Of a stretch of DNA of 64,000 bases, positions 54,096-63,732 are shown piece by piece. Below the pieces are notes generated by a model, which saw nothing but the letters and a program-made list of their open reading frames with translations, was not told where the DNA came from and searched no databases. This DNA is from Chryseobacterium sp. E1 (GTDB lineage Bacteria; Bacteroidota; Bacteroidia; Flavobacteriales; Weeksellaceae), in NCBI GenBank assembly GCA_019203745.1, contig CP078104.1:4836001-4900000 (forward strand), written 5' to 3'. How positions within the stretch are numbered: position 1 is the first letter of the stretch; every line of letters starts with the position of its first letter. Position numbers and translations under genes: made by a program.

Positions 54096-54104
54096 AAAAT
54101 TTTA

Positions 54105-54803
54105 TCAGATACTGCATCCATCCGCATCACAGGAAGCCCCATTGCTTCCGGAGAGATCTTTAAAAGGACTCACAGTTTCTTTATAGGTCTGCTGAAGAGC
54201 ATTTTCAAATACTTCTACGGGTTGTGCCCCGAAACTGCATATTTACCATTAAGAACAAAGAACGGAACCCCGGAAACTCCATTATTTCTGGCTTCCAGAA
54301 TATCCTGGTTTACTTCATAATCCAATTGGTCTGAAGTCACAGCCTCTCTTGCTTCTTCTTTGTCAATTCCTAAATTTTCAGCTAGGGAAACCAAAACCTC
54401 AGGGTCAGCCACATTTTTACCGTCAATAAAATGAGCAATGAATAAGGCTTCTTCCATTTCATTGGATTTATTGTGTTTTTGGCTAAATGAAGCAGTTTGT
54501 GAGCACTAAAGGTATTGGTGATTAATGCTTTTTCAAAATTAAAATCAATTCCGGCTCCTTTCCCCATCTGGGTAACCTGACTCAGCATTTGTGTTGCCTG
54601 AGATTCAGGAACTCCTTCTTTTCTTTGAAATACTGAATGGTATTTTGAGTTTTTTCAGCGTCTAATGTAGGGTCAAGCTGAAAGCTCTTCCACTCTACTT
54701 CCACATCATCTTTAAACGGCAGTTTTTCTAAAGCCTTTTCAAAATTATTCTTTCCTATATAACAAAACGGACACATTACATCCGACCAGATTTCTATTTT
54801 CAT
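54105..54803 (-). CDS. DsbA family oxidoreductase, FrnE-like (three frameshifts)
   Basis: ATG 54803 (MKIEIWSDVMCPFCYIGKNN) shows the CPFC redox motif typical of FrnE/2-hydroxychromene-isomerase-like DsbA proteins, without a signal peptide, so it is cytosolic. VEVEWKSFQLDP, NTFSAHKLLHLA, FIDGKNVADPEVL and GVSGVPFFVLNGKYAVSGA (cis-Pro loop) follow. The C-terminus ends CDADGCSI, an extra cysteine pair. Breaks near 54600, 54470 and 54230 are bridged. About 232 residues. It is likely a thiol-disulfide isomerase or oxidative-stress protein. Confidence 0.88.
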
Positions 54804-55003
54804 TGTATTTATTTTAAATCAAATTGTTACTGCAAATTTACTACATTTCATTAATGTAACAAAATTTATTACAATTTAATTCTATCAGACCATTTCCTGT
54901 TTCTTCTTTCTTTCAGATGTTCACTCTTGCATACAAAATTTCCCGCAGATTCAGACTGTCTGAGCCTGAATTTACGGAAAATAAGTATTTAAATAGCCTT
55001 TGT

Positions 55004-55246
55004 TTATAGCTTTTTAAGAATTTTATGCTGTGACTGATGCACAAGCCTTAATCTGTTATCAATGAACAGTCTTCGGATAAGATGTCTTTTGATATAAATT
55101 TTTTCTCCTTTTACAGTTTTATATTCAAAAAAACAGCTCCTTCTTTTAATGCCCCAAAAGAAACTCCTTATTTCCGATCCGGAAAGACCTGCTCCATCTT
55201 TTTCCCGGATTTCCTCTGTATGATCTTTAGAAATTATTGGTTTCAT
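55004..55246 (-). CDS. Possible small basic hypothetical protein
   Basis: 80 codons from ATG 55246, very basic at the C-terminus (RLVHQSQHKILKKL), with KTVKGEKIYIKRHLIRRLF. It is the last frame behind the VgrG cassette, 28 bases after the 292-residue protein. No family or immunity motif is recognised, and it may not be a gene. Confidence 0.35.
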   Translation of the reverse strand: MKPIISKDHTEEIREKDGAGLSGSEIRSFFWGIKRRSCFFEYKTVKGEKIYIKRHLIRRLFIDNRLRLVHQSQHKILKKL

Positions 55247-55274
55247 TGCGTGTATATTTGGGGTAGACTTTATC

Positions 55275-56153
55275 TCAGGAAATCACACGTGCCTTCTGCT
55301 GTATTTTCTTTTCAGTATCGCTGATCATTTGATAGGAAAACTTTTGATAGACCTGTTCATGGCCTATTTCCTCTACTTTTTCCACTATGGATTGTTTCAG
55401 TTTTCCTGTATTTCTGTCGATATACCGTTCTTCTTTCTGAAACATTGTAAAATTGAGCAGATCCAGGTCTATTCTGTCTTTGAACTGGCCGTAAGCAGCA
55501 TTCAGATACCCTTCAGAAAGTGGGCGTACCGGATAAGTATTGACAAGAATATGAATGTCATTTGGATTATTCCCGTTTTGTTCACTGATGTTCATATCCC
55601 ATTCCAGATTGGCGGTATTCAGGATGTTGGCGCCTGTTAACCTTTTGGTTTTAGGCAGTTCAATATTGAATACCTGCCCGAAGTACATATGCAGAAATTC
55701 GCTGTTCTGGATAGTCTGTGCCAGTTTTTCTTTGTTGGTAAACAGTGAGTCATTGACGGCAATCAGTTTTCTCAGTTCATCATTATTGGAAAGTGCTGCT
55801 GTCATTTCTGTTTTTGTCTGTTGCCATTTTGATAGTACAAGATCCATATTCAGAACCTGCAGGATTTCTCCTTTCTGCGATAATTTCAGATGAAGCTCAT
55901 TAAACATTCTGTTGAAGGCAGCCGTAACCTGTGCTATTTCTTTTACCAGATCATTATTAGACTGATCCAGAAAAAGATCCAGTAAGATGAGACGGCACTC
56001 TATTTCGTTCTCATTACATCTGATGACGGTAAAATCATACCTCATGATCGTTCTTGAGGTCATATGATTGTCAATCAGTTTGGAATTCGTTTCGATCACC
56101 AGCTCATATTGCTCATTGAATGGTTGACTAATGATGATTTTATGGTGCAGCAT
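55275..56153 (-). CDS. Conserved hypothetical protein of the type VI effector cassette
   Basis: Intact, 292 residues from ATG 56153. Mixed helical protein with KEIAQVTAAFNRMFNELHLK (amphipathic helix), LLDLFLDQSNNDLVKEIAQ, and DIHILVNTYPVRPLSEGYLN. No signal peptide or membrane helix. It starts 12 bases after the 110-residue gene in the same operon. The function is unknown; it could be an adaptor or chaperone for loading the VgrG/PAAR effector, or a second immunity factor. Confidence 0.65.
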   Translation of the reverse strand: MLHHKIIISQPFNEQYELVIETNSKLIDNHMTSRTIMRYDFTVIRCNENEIECRLILLDLFLDQSNNDLVKEIAQVTAAFNRMFNELHLKLSQKGEILQVLNMDLVLSKWQQTKTEMTAALSNNDELRKLIAVNDSLFTNKEKLAQTIQNSEFLHMYFGQVFNIELPKTKRLTGANILNTANLEWDMNISEQNGNNPNDIHILVNTYPVRPLSEGYLNAAYGQFKDRIDLDLLNFTMFQKEERYIDRNTGKLKQSIVEKVEEIGHEQVYQKFSYQMISDTEKKIQQKARVIS

Positions 56154-56165
56154 AGGTTTATGATC

Positions 56166-56502
56166 TTAAATAAATTCTGTAGTATAGGATGTGATATCCC
56201 CAATTTCACTGTGCTCAAAATAATATTTTATCAGATCCAGCGCTTCCTGTCTGTTTACTTTAGTGACGGCAAATTTGATAATATTTTCATCAACCAGTAT
56301 TTCTACTTTGATGTCTTTATTGTCAAAAACTTCGTCATTTCTCATCGCTTTTAGCTGCAAATAAGAATCCCCAAAGTCCTGATTGTAAAAAGTGTTTTCA
56401 TCAGTCCAGTCCAGTTTATTGAATAATTCTACAGCTTCATCATAAGTAAGAGGAGGTTCATTATGACTTTTTGATTCACTGTAATATTTTTCTTAGCTCC
56501 AT
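56166..56502 (-). CDS. Small acidic protein, possible immunity protein (one frameshift near start)
   Basis: ATG 56502 (MELRK) with one A too many near 56488 gives YYSESKSHNEPPLTYDEAVE, then LDWTDENTFYNQDFGDSYLQ and a C-terminal domain (VEILVDENIIKFAVTKVNRQ). About 111 residues, acidic, cytosolic. Its size, charge and position just after the toxin and ankyrin genes fit an immunity protein, but no known immunity family is recognised. Confidence 0.6.
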
Positions 56503-56542
56503 ATTTTGTTTAATCATTTATTTTAAAATATAAATCAGGTTA

Positions 56543-57042
56543 TTAGGTTTCCAGCGTTTCTATTAAAGGTTGGTAATCTATTTGTTTGGCAAAATCTAAA
56601 GAACTTTGTCCGTTGTTTTTGTAGTCAGGATCTGCGCCATATTTCAGATAGATCTTGACCAGGTTGAGATCTTCCGGAGTTTTAACATAAAAAACAGCAT
56701 ACCATAACGGCTGTCCTCCGAAACGATCTGTAATGGTGAGATCTGCTCCATTCTCAAGCAGTAATTCTGCTATCTTTATTTTATTGCTGACACTGGTCCA
56801 TGCAATGGGCTGATGCTCGGGAAGCAGATGTAAAGCTGTTCTGCCTTCAACGTTTTGCAGATTAGGATCTGCGCCGTGATCCAACAGAAGCTGTACAGAT
56901 TCTATACGCTCCATCTTAACGGCAAACATTAGTGCAGTATGCAACATTCCTTTTTCCGGTTCGTTGACGCTTTCTGGATGTTCTTCCAATATTTTTTTAA
57001 TTCCGCTGAGTTTTCTTTTATGGCTGCTTGATGAATATTCAT
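56543..57042 (-). CDS. Ankyrin repeat protein, probable immunity to the adjacent toxin (one frameshift)
   Basis: ATG 57042 (MNIHQAAIKENSAELKK) with one A missing in an A7 run near 56995. About 166 residues with four ankyrin repeats: LMFAVKMERIESVQLLLDHG, ADPNLQNVEGRTALHLLPEH, KIAELLLENGADLTITDRFG and NLVKIYLKYGADPDYKNNGQ. It starts 14 bases after the GH-E toxin gene. Ankyrin proteins are an established class of immunity proteins in polymorphic toxin loci, so it most likely neutralises the nuclease by direct binding. Confidence 0.85.
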
Positions 57043-57056
57043 ATTTTATAAAATTT

Positions 57057-58536
57057 TTATTGGTCAAAAGGATATAGCGAAACATCAGATTCATGGGAAT
57101 GGGAACTGCTGGTCTCAGGTGTTTCCGGTCTGTAATATTGTGGATCATTATAATAATCAAGGAACTCCTGTTCCGTAATTCTTCCTTCTCTTAATGCTCT
57201 CACAAGATGCCTGTATTCATATCCGGGTTTATGGCCTTTGTACCAGTTTCCTCTTAATGGTTCACCTGGTCGCCAGACTATTTCTTTACCATTCGGAACA
57301 GGGTCATACACTTTTCCATTCGGCCCTTTTGCGTTATTATAAATCTGCTCATTGAGTCTTGCTTCATTTCTGAAACTTGGTCGTCCATCATCGTAAGCCC
57401 TGCCGGAAGGAGGTTTAAAGAACGGATTAGCTTCATTAGGGACCGGAGTTCCGGGTTTTATTCCCCATGGATTGTTCCTGGTATAATAAGGTTTTCCGCT
57501 TGGGCTCATGGCCATACCTTTGGGAAGAGCTTTAAAATTCAGTCCATAAAACAGAAACATAGCATCTGAAAAACGGAGTCCGCTTATTCCCTGTTCTGCA
57601 ATACGGTTTCCGAACTCGTATTCCGGTAATGCTCCTTTTGCAGCGCTGTTGGCTAATGCTGTGGGATCTTCCTGACCTAATGCATAGTCACGCCAGGCTG
57701 CTTCCCCTCCATGAGTTACCCTTCCGCCGAGTAAAACAGCACCTATGCTTCCGCCTCCTATTCCAAAGGATGCTCTAAATTACGTAAAATACTCATTCCT
57801 GTAGGCCTTGCCAGTGCCATCGCTGCTCGGGAAAAATTGAGTCCTGTCCCCAATGTACCTCCGGAAGAAGTTACCCTGCCTAAAACAGAAAGACCTCTTC
57901 CAAGTCCCAGTCTTCCAGCGAGAGTACTGGTGGTAGCTGTTGCAGAACCTGTTATGGATCCTACCCCGATCAATTGTCCGCCTGTTCCGATAAGTGCTCC
58001 GGTCAGGAAACATTCTGTGAGCTTGGCACTGTAGCTGACGGCAGCAAAGCCAAAAGCGTCCAGCCAGCTTTTAATGTTAGGAGCAAACTGGATGAGTCCT
58101 CCTGCCTTGCATTCCATCTGATGGGCACCTGTAATGGTTTTTGTTCCTGTAGAAATAAAATCGGATTTACTTCCCATCCATTTTCTTGCAGGTCCCATTT
58201 TATGCCCGCATAACAATCCGCCTACGACAGCTCCGATGACGCCTCCTACAAGCCCGGCCACAGCTCCCAGGAGTACAAGTCCCATACCGCCTGTTGCTAC
58301 TGTGAGCACCCCTACCGCTACCGCTACAACAACTGCCAGTGCAGCAACGATGGCCAGTAAGAGCATATATTTTTACAGCCGAAATCAATCCAGCTGACGG
58401 TACTGGTATCTTCTACGGTGATGTATACTTTACCATCACTCGTTTTGTTACTTTTTCTGGTGCCTTGAAAAGGAGTCGGCATTGCTCCTTCAGAGCATAT
58501 CCAAAAATCTTTTTCATTAATAATTTCAACTCCCAT
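57057..58536 (-). CDS. PAAR-like protein with C-terminal GH-E nuclease toxin (two frameshifts)
   Basis: ATG 58536, about 490 residues. The PAAR-like N-terminus (ICSEGAMPTPFQGTRKS, ITVEDTSTVSWIDFG) is followed by a hydrophobic Ala/Val/Gly-rich region (about residues 65-115), ISTGTKTITGAHQMEC, then a Gly-rich linker. The C-terminal 130 residues carry NGKVYDPVPNGKEIVWRPG, GNWYKGHKPGYEYRHLV and SSSHSHE, the GH...E pattern of the HNH/Endo VII-superfamily GH-E nucleases. Breaks near 58370 and 57770 are bridged. It sits 5 bases after VgrG and is followed by an ankyrin gene, so it is a type VI cargo effector that cuts nucleic acid in a target cell. Confidence 0.85.
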
Positions 58537-58541
58537 AGCCC

Positions 58542-60620
58542 TTAATTTACGAATACATCACCGCCGTCCAGTTTGGTTTCACCTCCAATGTGGTTTTTAG
58601 GAGAATTGATCTCTATCGCTTGTCCTCCTTTTACACCTACTCCGTCAGAACCATCCAAACCGATCACTTTTCCATTGATAAGGATCGTTCCGTCTGATTT
58701 CATTGTCAGCGAACTTTTACCGGTTGTAAGCGTAATATTGGTATTGCACGTTAAAGATATATTTCCTGCATTGTCCATTTTCAGCAGACTTTCACTTCCT
58801 TTTCCTACATTAATCGTTTTGGAAACAGCTGCGTTGGTAGCTGCATTGCCTGCTCCGTCAAAATGCATATTAGCTCCTCCCTGATCCTGAAGATTCATAG
58901 ATCCTGCACCGTTGTCATATTTCAGTTCGGCCCCGCTTCTTCCGCTGAAACTCATGATGTTGTTTCCGGCTCCTCCGCCGGCTCCGATATTGCCATGGAA
59001 CAATCCTCCCATTACAAAAGGACGGTCCGGATGCTGATGAACGAAATTGACAACAACCTGGTCCCCGACCTCCGGCACAGACATAAAACCACGGTTTTTA
59101 CTTACTTTATCACTGCTTCCTGCATCAGGAGACATTACTCTGATAAATTCTGTAGTGCTTTGCCCGTTTTGCCAGTCAAACTGTACCTGTACTCTTCCCT
59201 GGTTCAACGGATCGGTGTTCGAAATTACTTTGCCAAACTGAGGCTCTGCTTTTGGAGTTTCAAATTCCGGGCGGGGAATAAATCCTGTATCGGCTGCAAT
59301 AGCTTCAAAGTTTCCGGTGTAATATCCTCGGGCATCTACTTCATGGCTCACCGCTGTGATCATAAGTTTCGTAAAATATGAGGTCTGGTTGGTTTCAGAT
59401 TTCCGCATCTCAAGATCTGCAATGCAACCGGGATATAAAAAGGAATGGAGGTATTGCCTGAAGTGATGAATACATTCACGGCCTTACTTCCGGCCGTACC
59501 TTTCTGTGAGGCATCAATATCCATAAAGCTGGATGCTTTAATGGGAGCCACTCTTAAAGAAGGGGTTTTAAAAGTTTTCTGGGAAATTTCATAGGCCCTT
59601 TTGCAATATCCGACTGATGGTTTATTTTGGAATCTCCTGTAGTCAGTTTTTCATTCTTACTGCTGTTATAGCCATAAAAAGTAGGATTTACATGCTGGGC
59701 CTTCATATTGATCCTGATATCCTGTACACTGCTGCCATAAACGAGCTGAACAGGTTTCTCCTGTGGAGGCAGCTTTCCGAAATGCAGAATCTCACCATCA
59801 TAATAAAACTGTTCTCCGTAAGCTTCTGCTATTCTTGCAAGATAATTGTAATGGGTTTCTTCATATTGCGAACTGTAAGAAACATTTCCATGCTGAGCAT
59901 CTACCCTGAAATCAAATTTATTTCCGCCTAAACCTTCCCTGATGACCTGATCAACAATACTGTTCAGGCTTATTTCCTGCCCTCCCCAAAACTCTGAATA
60001 TGAGGGGCTGCATCCAAAAGAACGGTAGGACTGTAGCCGGTAAGCACAATATTTCCAAGGCTGCCTTTTTCCTGGCTGAATCCTACTTCTGTAATTACCC
60101 CTACAAAATTTCTTTCAGGACTGTCTTCTACATCTTTATATTTAAAAACTACCGTAATCCTTTTTCCCAAAAAGTTTTGCGCTTCTTCAAGATTATGATT
60201 TTCTGCATTTCCCAATGTATCATAAGCCAGTATAAGGCTAAAACTATGATGTTTTAGGGTACTCTGGGTAAGACTGAAATGTTTAAAATGCGGGATGAGT
60301 TTTCCTTCTACTACAATTTCTAGTTTTACAACTCTGTTGATCCCCAGAATCTGACTGGTAGGAATGGAGGAAGCATTATGAATTTTTGAAGTTGGCTGAT
60401 TAGACCATAGCTTACCATCCGTCGTCATCGGGGTATTTCGCTGCATGCTTTGGTTCATGAACATCATTGAAGAGTTCTGAGCCGTTTCTGCATAGCTCTT
60501 AGCCTGATTAATTTTCTGATCGGCTTTATTGATTGTTTTTGAAACACCGGTGTCCTTAAGATTCTCTGTATCCGGAATCTTGGGAGCTTGCGGTTTTGCA
60601 GGTTTATTATCCTTAAACAT
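58542..60620 (-). CDS. VgrG family type VI secretion tip protein (two or more frameshifts)
   Basis: ATG 60620, about 690 residues. The N-terminal region is helical (KAPQ-rich then Met-rich). A gp27-like domain follows (RVVKLEIVVEGKLIPHFKHF, FLGKRITVVFKYKDVEDSPE), then SSQYEETHYNYLARIAEAYG. After breaks near 59965 and 59405 comes the gp5 OB fold and spike: AEPQFGKVISNTDPLNQGRV, SPDAGSSDKVSKNRGFM, VGDQVVVNFVHQHPDRPFVM and repeated short beta strands to residue 690 (LTTGKSSLTMKSDGTILING). It forms the trimeric spike of the T6SS-iii type. No tss structural genes are in the window, so it is an orphan VgrG island. Confidence 0.9.
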
Positions 60621-61404
60621 AACCTTTCTTTTAGTACTTATGAATTGACTTTTTTAATCTTATAATAGATTCCGGTTAAAATTTGCATTTCCTGTGAAAT
60701 GAAAATTCCCTTTGCTGCAATTGCTTGAATGGATATAAAGACAATTAAAACAAGTAAAGTACAGAGTATTTGTTCCTCTCTAAATACATAAACAGAACAG
60801 GATATATACATTTTCTCCGTTCTGGTATGTTTTTTTATTGAAAAAGGATGAACAGTGAGGTTAAATCTCTTTAAAAGGAAGTTTTCACGATCATTTATTA
60901 TTTAAATGTATCGGTTTACAGCAGATTTTGATCATGATTTACGCCTGTCGGAAGATTGTATTCCTCAGATAAGTTCTGTTTATGTTGCTTTCGGATTTGT
61001 TTTCATAATTCGTAAATTTTAAATATTAATACTTATTGGTTAGTGATTGTGATGTATCAAATTTATAGAGAACAATTGTACCGACAAAATATTTATATTG
61101 AATTTTTAATTTTTGTAGTAATTCTACGATTGTAGATTTAAAAACGGATATAATCTACATGTTTACAATTTGTTAAAAACATAAAAACAATAATTACCTT
61201 TCGGCTTTTTTAATCTATTTACAACTTTTTTAATCTATTGAATAATGAATCAAAACTAATGATTTGTACCCGTAAATAGGGTAATTTTTTTATGAAATAT
61301 GAAAAATACAGAAACGTAGGAAGCCTGACCAGAACTAAAAGCAATGGTTGGAAAGTAAAAATAATGTTTTGAATTTTCAGTCTAAGGTCAAAAACAGATT
61401 ACTG
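60621..61404. other. Long leader/intergenic region upstream of VgrG
   Basis: About 780 bases between VgrG and an MFS gene. It is AT-rich and contains a candidate minus-strand promoter at 61058-61089. If that is used, VgrG mRNA would have a leader of about 430 nt. No gene is evident. Confidence 0.5.
61058..61089 (-). promoter_or_regulatory. Candidate promoter of the VgrG operon
   Basis: On the minus strand TTTTG (61089-61085), 19 bases, then TAAATTTG (61065-61058) fit the Bacteroidetes consensus TTTG-N19-TAnnTTTG exactly in spacing. It is the best promoter match upstream of the VgrG cassette. Confidence 0.5.
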
Positions 61405-62599
61405 CTATATTGAAGCTTTAAGATAGATTAACTTTTCTGCAAAAAGGATATGGGCAATCAATGCCAGAACACCAAATAAAGTCCCTACAAAACATACGCC
61501 ACCCCACTGTGCTTGCTGCCAGGCAATAGAAGCCAGCCATGTTCCCAGGGATCCGCCGATAAAATAGGAAACCATATACACCGTATTCAGCCGGTTAACC
61601 GCATTTGATTTAATCAGGAAATAATTGGTCTGATTCATAATGTGACTGGACTGTACTCCCAGGTCCACGAGAATAACTCCTACAATCAGTCCCCAATAGG
61701 TTTCACCTGCAAAATAAGTGAATCCCCAGCTGCCTATGACGATAAGCAAAGAATACAAAATGATTCTGTTAATATCCATATACTTCTGGAGTTTTCCAAC
61801 TTTTGCCGCAGCCAAAGCACCTACAGCTCCTGCCAGCCCGAAACTGCCTACTACTGAAGATCCGGCATTGAAAGGCGGTTTTTCCATATGGAAAACTAAA
61901 GTGGTAAACAATGCACACATTGATCCGAAGGCCATTGCCCCACGGAATGAAGCCAGCTGAAGTATAGGCTGTGTTCTTGCAAGATGAGCTACAGAACGCA
62001 TAAGTTCTTTGTAAGTACCTTTAAAGTTGGGGTGCAATTCAGGGAGCATTTTATAAACTGCCAGCCATACCAGAATCATTAATCCGGCTGCAATGCCAAA
62101 CATAGCTCTCCATCCCCAGACTTCTCCTACTATTCCCCTATAAAACGGGAAAGCAAAATTCCCAATAGCAGACCGGACATTACAAGCCCGATATTGGCTG
62201 ATTTCTCTTTATCTGAAGAAAGCTCTGCGGCAATGGGAACGAACAGCTGCGGAATGACAGATGTGGCACCAATCAGCAGACTGGCTGCATACAGCATCCA
62301 TAGTTCTGTAGCAAAAGTCATCCAAAGCAAAGACCCGAAAACGAGAAAAAGATCAATCAGGATTAATTTTTTCCGGAAAACTTGTCACCAAGCGGTACAA
62401 TGAGTAATAATCCCAGGGCATAACCAATCTGAGTAAGTACAGAAATTCTGCTGGCTGCACTTTCAGAAACCTGAAGCTCTTCAGATATAAGAGCCAGTAA
62501 AGGCTGGTTATAATAATTGTTGGCTACCACCAATCCGGAAATAATGGCCATCAGCCATATCACTGTCCGGGAAATACTGTTGGAAGAAGTCTCCTGCAT
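61405..62599 (-). CDS. MFS transporter (two frameshifts)
   Basis: ATG 62599. Twelve hydrophobic segments, with ANNYYNQPLLALISEEL and RISVLTQIGYALGLLLIVPLG in helices 1-2, a typical YbfB/YdeG-like drug or metabolite exporter sequence, and GPLGDKF-type motif after helix 2. Breaks near 62370 and 62140 are bridged. About 398 residues. It is divergent from the NrtR-type regulator (290-bp gap). The substrate is unknown. Confidence 0.82.
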
Positions 62600-62889
62600 G
62601 CTACAAATAAATTTATGAATAAAAAGCTATTTCAGATGATCAAACGATATCTTTAATCTATAATGCCGATCAGAAACAGGCTGCTTTTTAAGAGTTCAAA
62701 GGTAGTTATTTTAATACAACAAATTACCCGGAAACCCAAAGAATAAAGCTGAAATTTCATGTTTACTTAAGTTAAATTATCAATCAAACACATTGTTTTT
62801 ATAAATAATTTTCTCAAAAATGCCTTTAATGAAGTATTCCTTAAAGTTTTGATCAGTTTTCTTTACATTTGTGATACACACTTATTATT
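62600..62889. other. Divergent intergenic region between MFS and NrtR-type genes
   Basis: 290 AT-rich bases with starts on both sides. No clear dyad or promoter pair stands out to me. Confidence 0.5.
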
Positions 62890-63647
62890 ATGAATGAAAA
62901 AGATTCTAAACAACAGATTCTCAGAAGGTCTGTGGAAGCAAAAGAAATTTATCTTCCTCACATTTCAGCAGATCCTGTTATTTTCGGCTTTGATCAGAAT
63001 GAACTTAAAGTTTTGCTGGCCAGGATGAATTACAGAAAACAATGGATGCTTCCCGGAGGGTATGTAAAAAAGAAGAAGATCTGGATGATGCTGTACTCCG
63101 GATCCTTGAGTCCAGAACAGGAGTCACCGATATTTTTCTGGAAGAATTTGGCGTTTTTGGGAAGAAAAACAGAAGTGAATTTTATTTCGAAGATTTCGAT
63201 GACAGTCTTTTTCAGAAACAAAGGTTTATTTCTGTAGGCTACTATGCCCTGTACAATTCATCACAGCTTAGGCCCGTTGCTGACGAAATAAGTGAAACCT
63301 GTGAATGGATATACCTAAAACAGCTACCTGAGATCAACCTCGCTATGGATCATCGGGAGATTATAGAAAAAGCATTACTGACTTTAAGAGAAAAGATTTC
63401 CCATAAGCCTATAGGATACAATCTGCTCCCTGAGAAATTTACCCTTCCGGAGTTACAGAAGCTTTATGAAGCCATATTGGGTAAGCCCCTTAACCGTGGT
63501 AACTTTTACAGGAAAATCAAAAACCTGGGGATCTTAAAAAAACTGGAAGAGCAAAGGCGTGGTGGAGCGCATAAAGCTCCGGATCTTTATTCTTTTGATG
63601 ATCATCACTACAGAAAAGCTTTGGAAAACGGACTGAGCAACTGGTAA
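62890..63647 (+). CDS. NrtR/AraQ-type transcriptional regulator with degenerate Nudix domain (one frameshift)
   Basis: ATG 62890, about 252 residues. The Nudix-like domain (ADPVIFGFDQNELKVLLARM, WMLPGGYVKKEEDLDDAV) has a degenerate Nudix box: after GG, the REUxEExG core is RILESRTG, missing the catalytic glutamates, so it probably binds but does not hydrolyse a ligand. The C-terminal winged helix (FTLPELQKLYEAILGKPLNR, KIKNLGILKKLEEQRRGG) binds DNA. A break near 63068 is bridged. It probably senses an ADP-ribose or sugar-nucleotide metabolite and may control the divergent MFS gene or downstream genes. Confidence 0.85.
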
Positions 63648-63732
63648 AATTTATCGGTAAGATTGTTTTTGTTGATGGTTCAGATTGATGAAAACCTTTT
63701 GAATTTTTGAAAATAATGAAGAAATTTGCTCT

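Noticed and set aside
57057..57560. A free-standing GH-E nuclease gene
   Set aside because: The frame is open upstream and continues into the PAAR-like N-terminus after bridging, so it is the toxin end of one effector.
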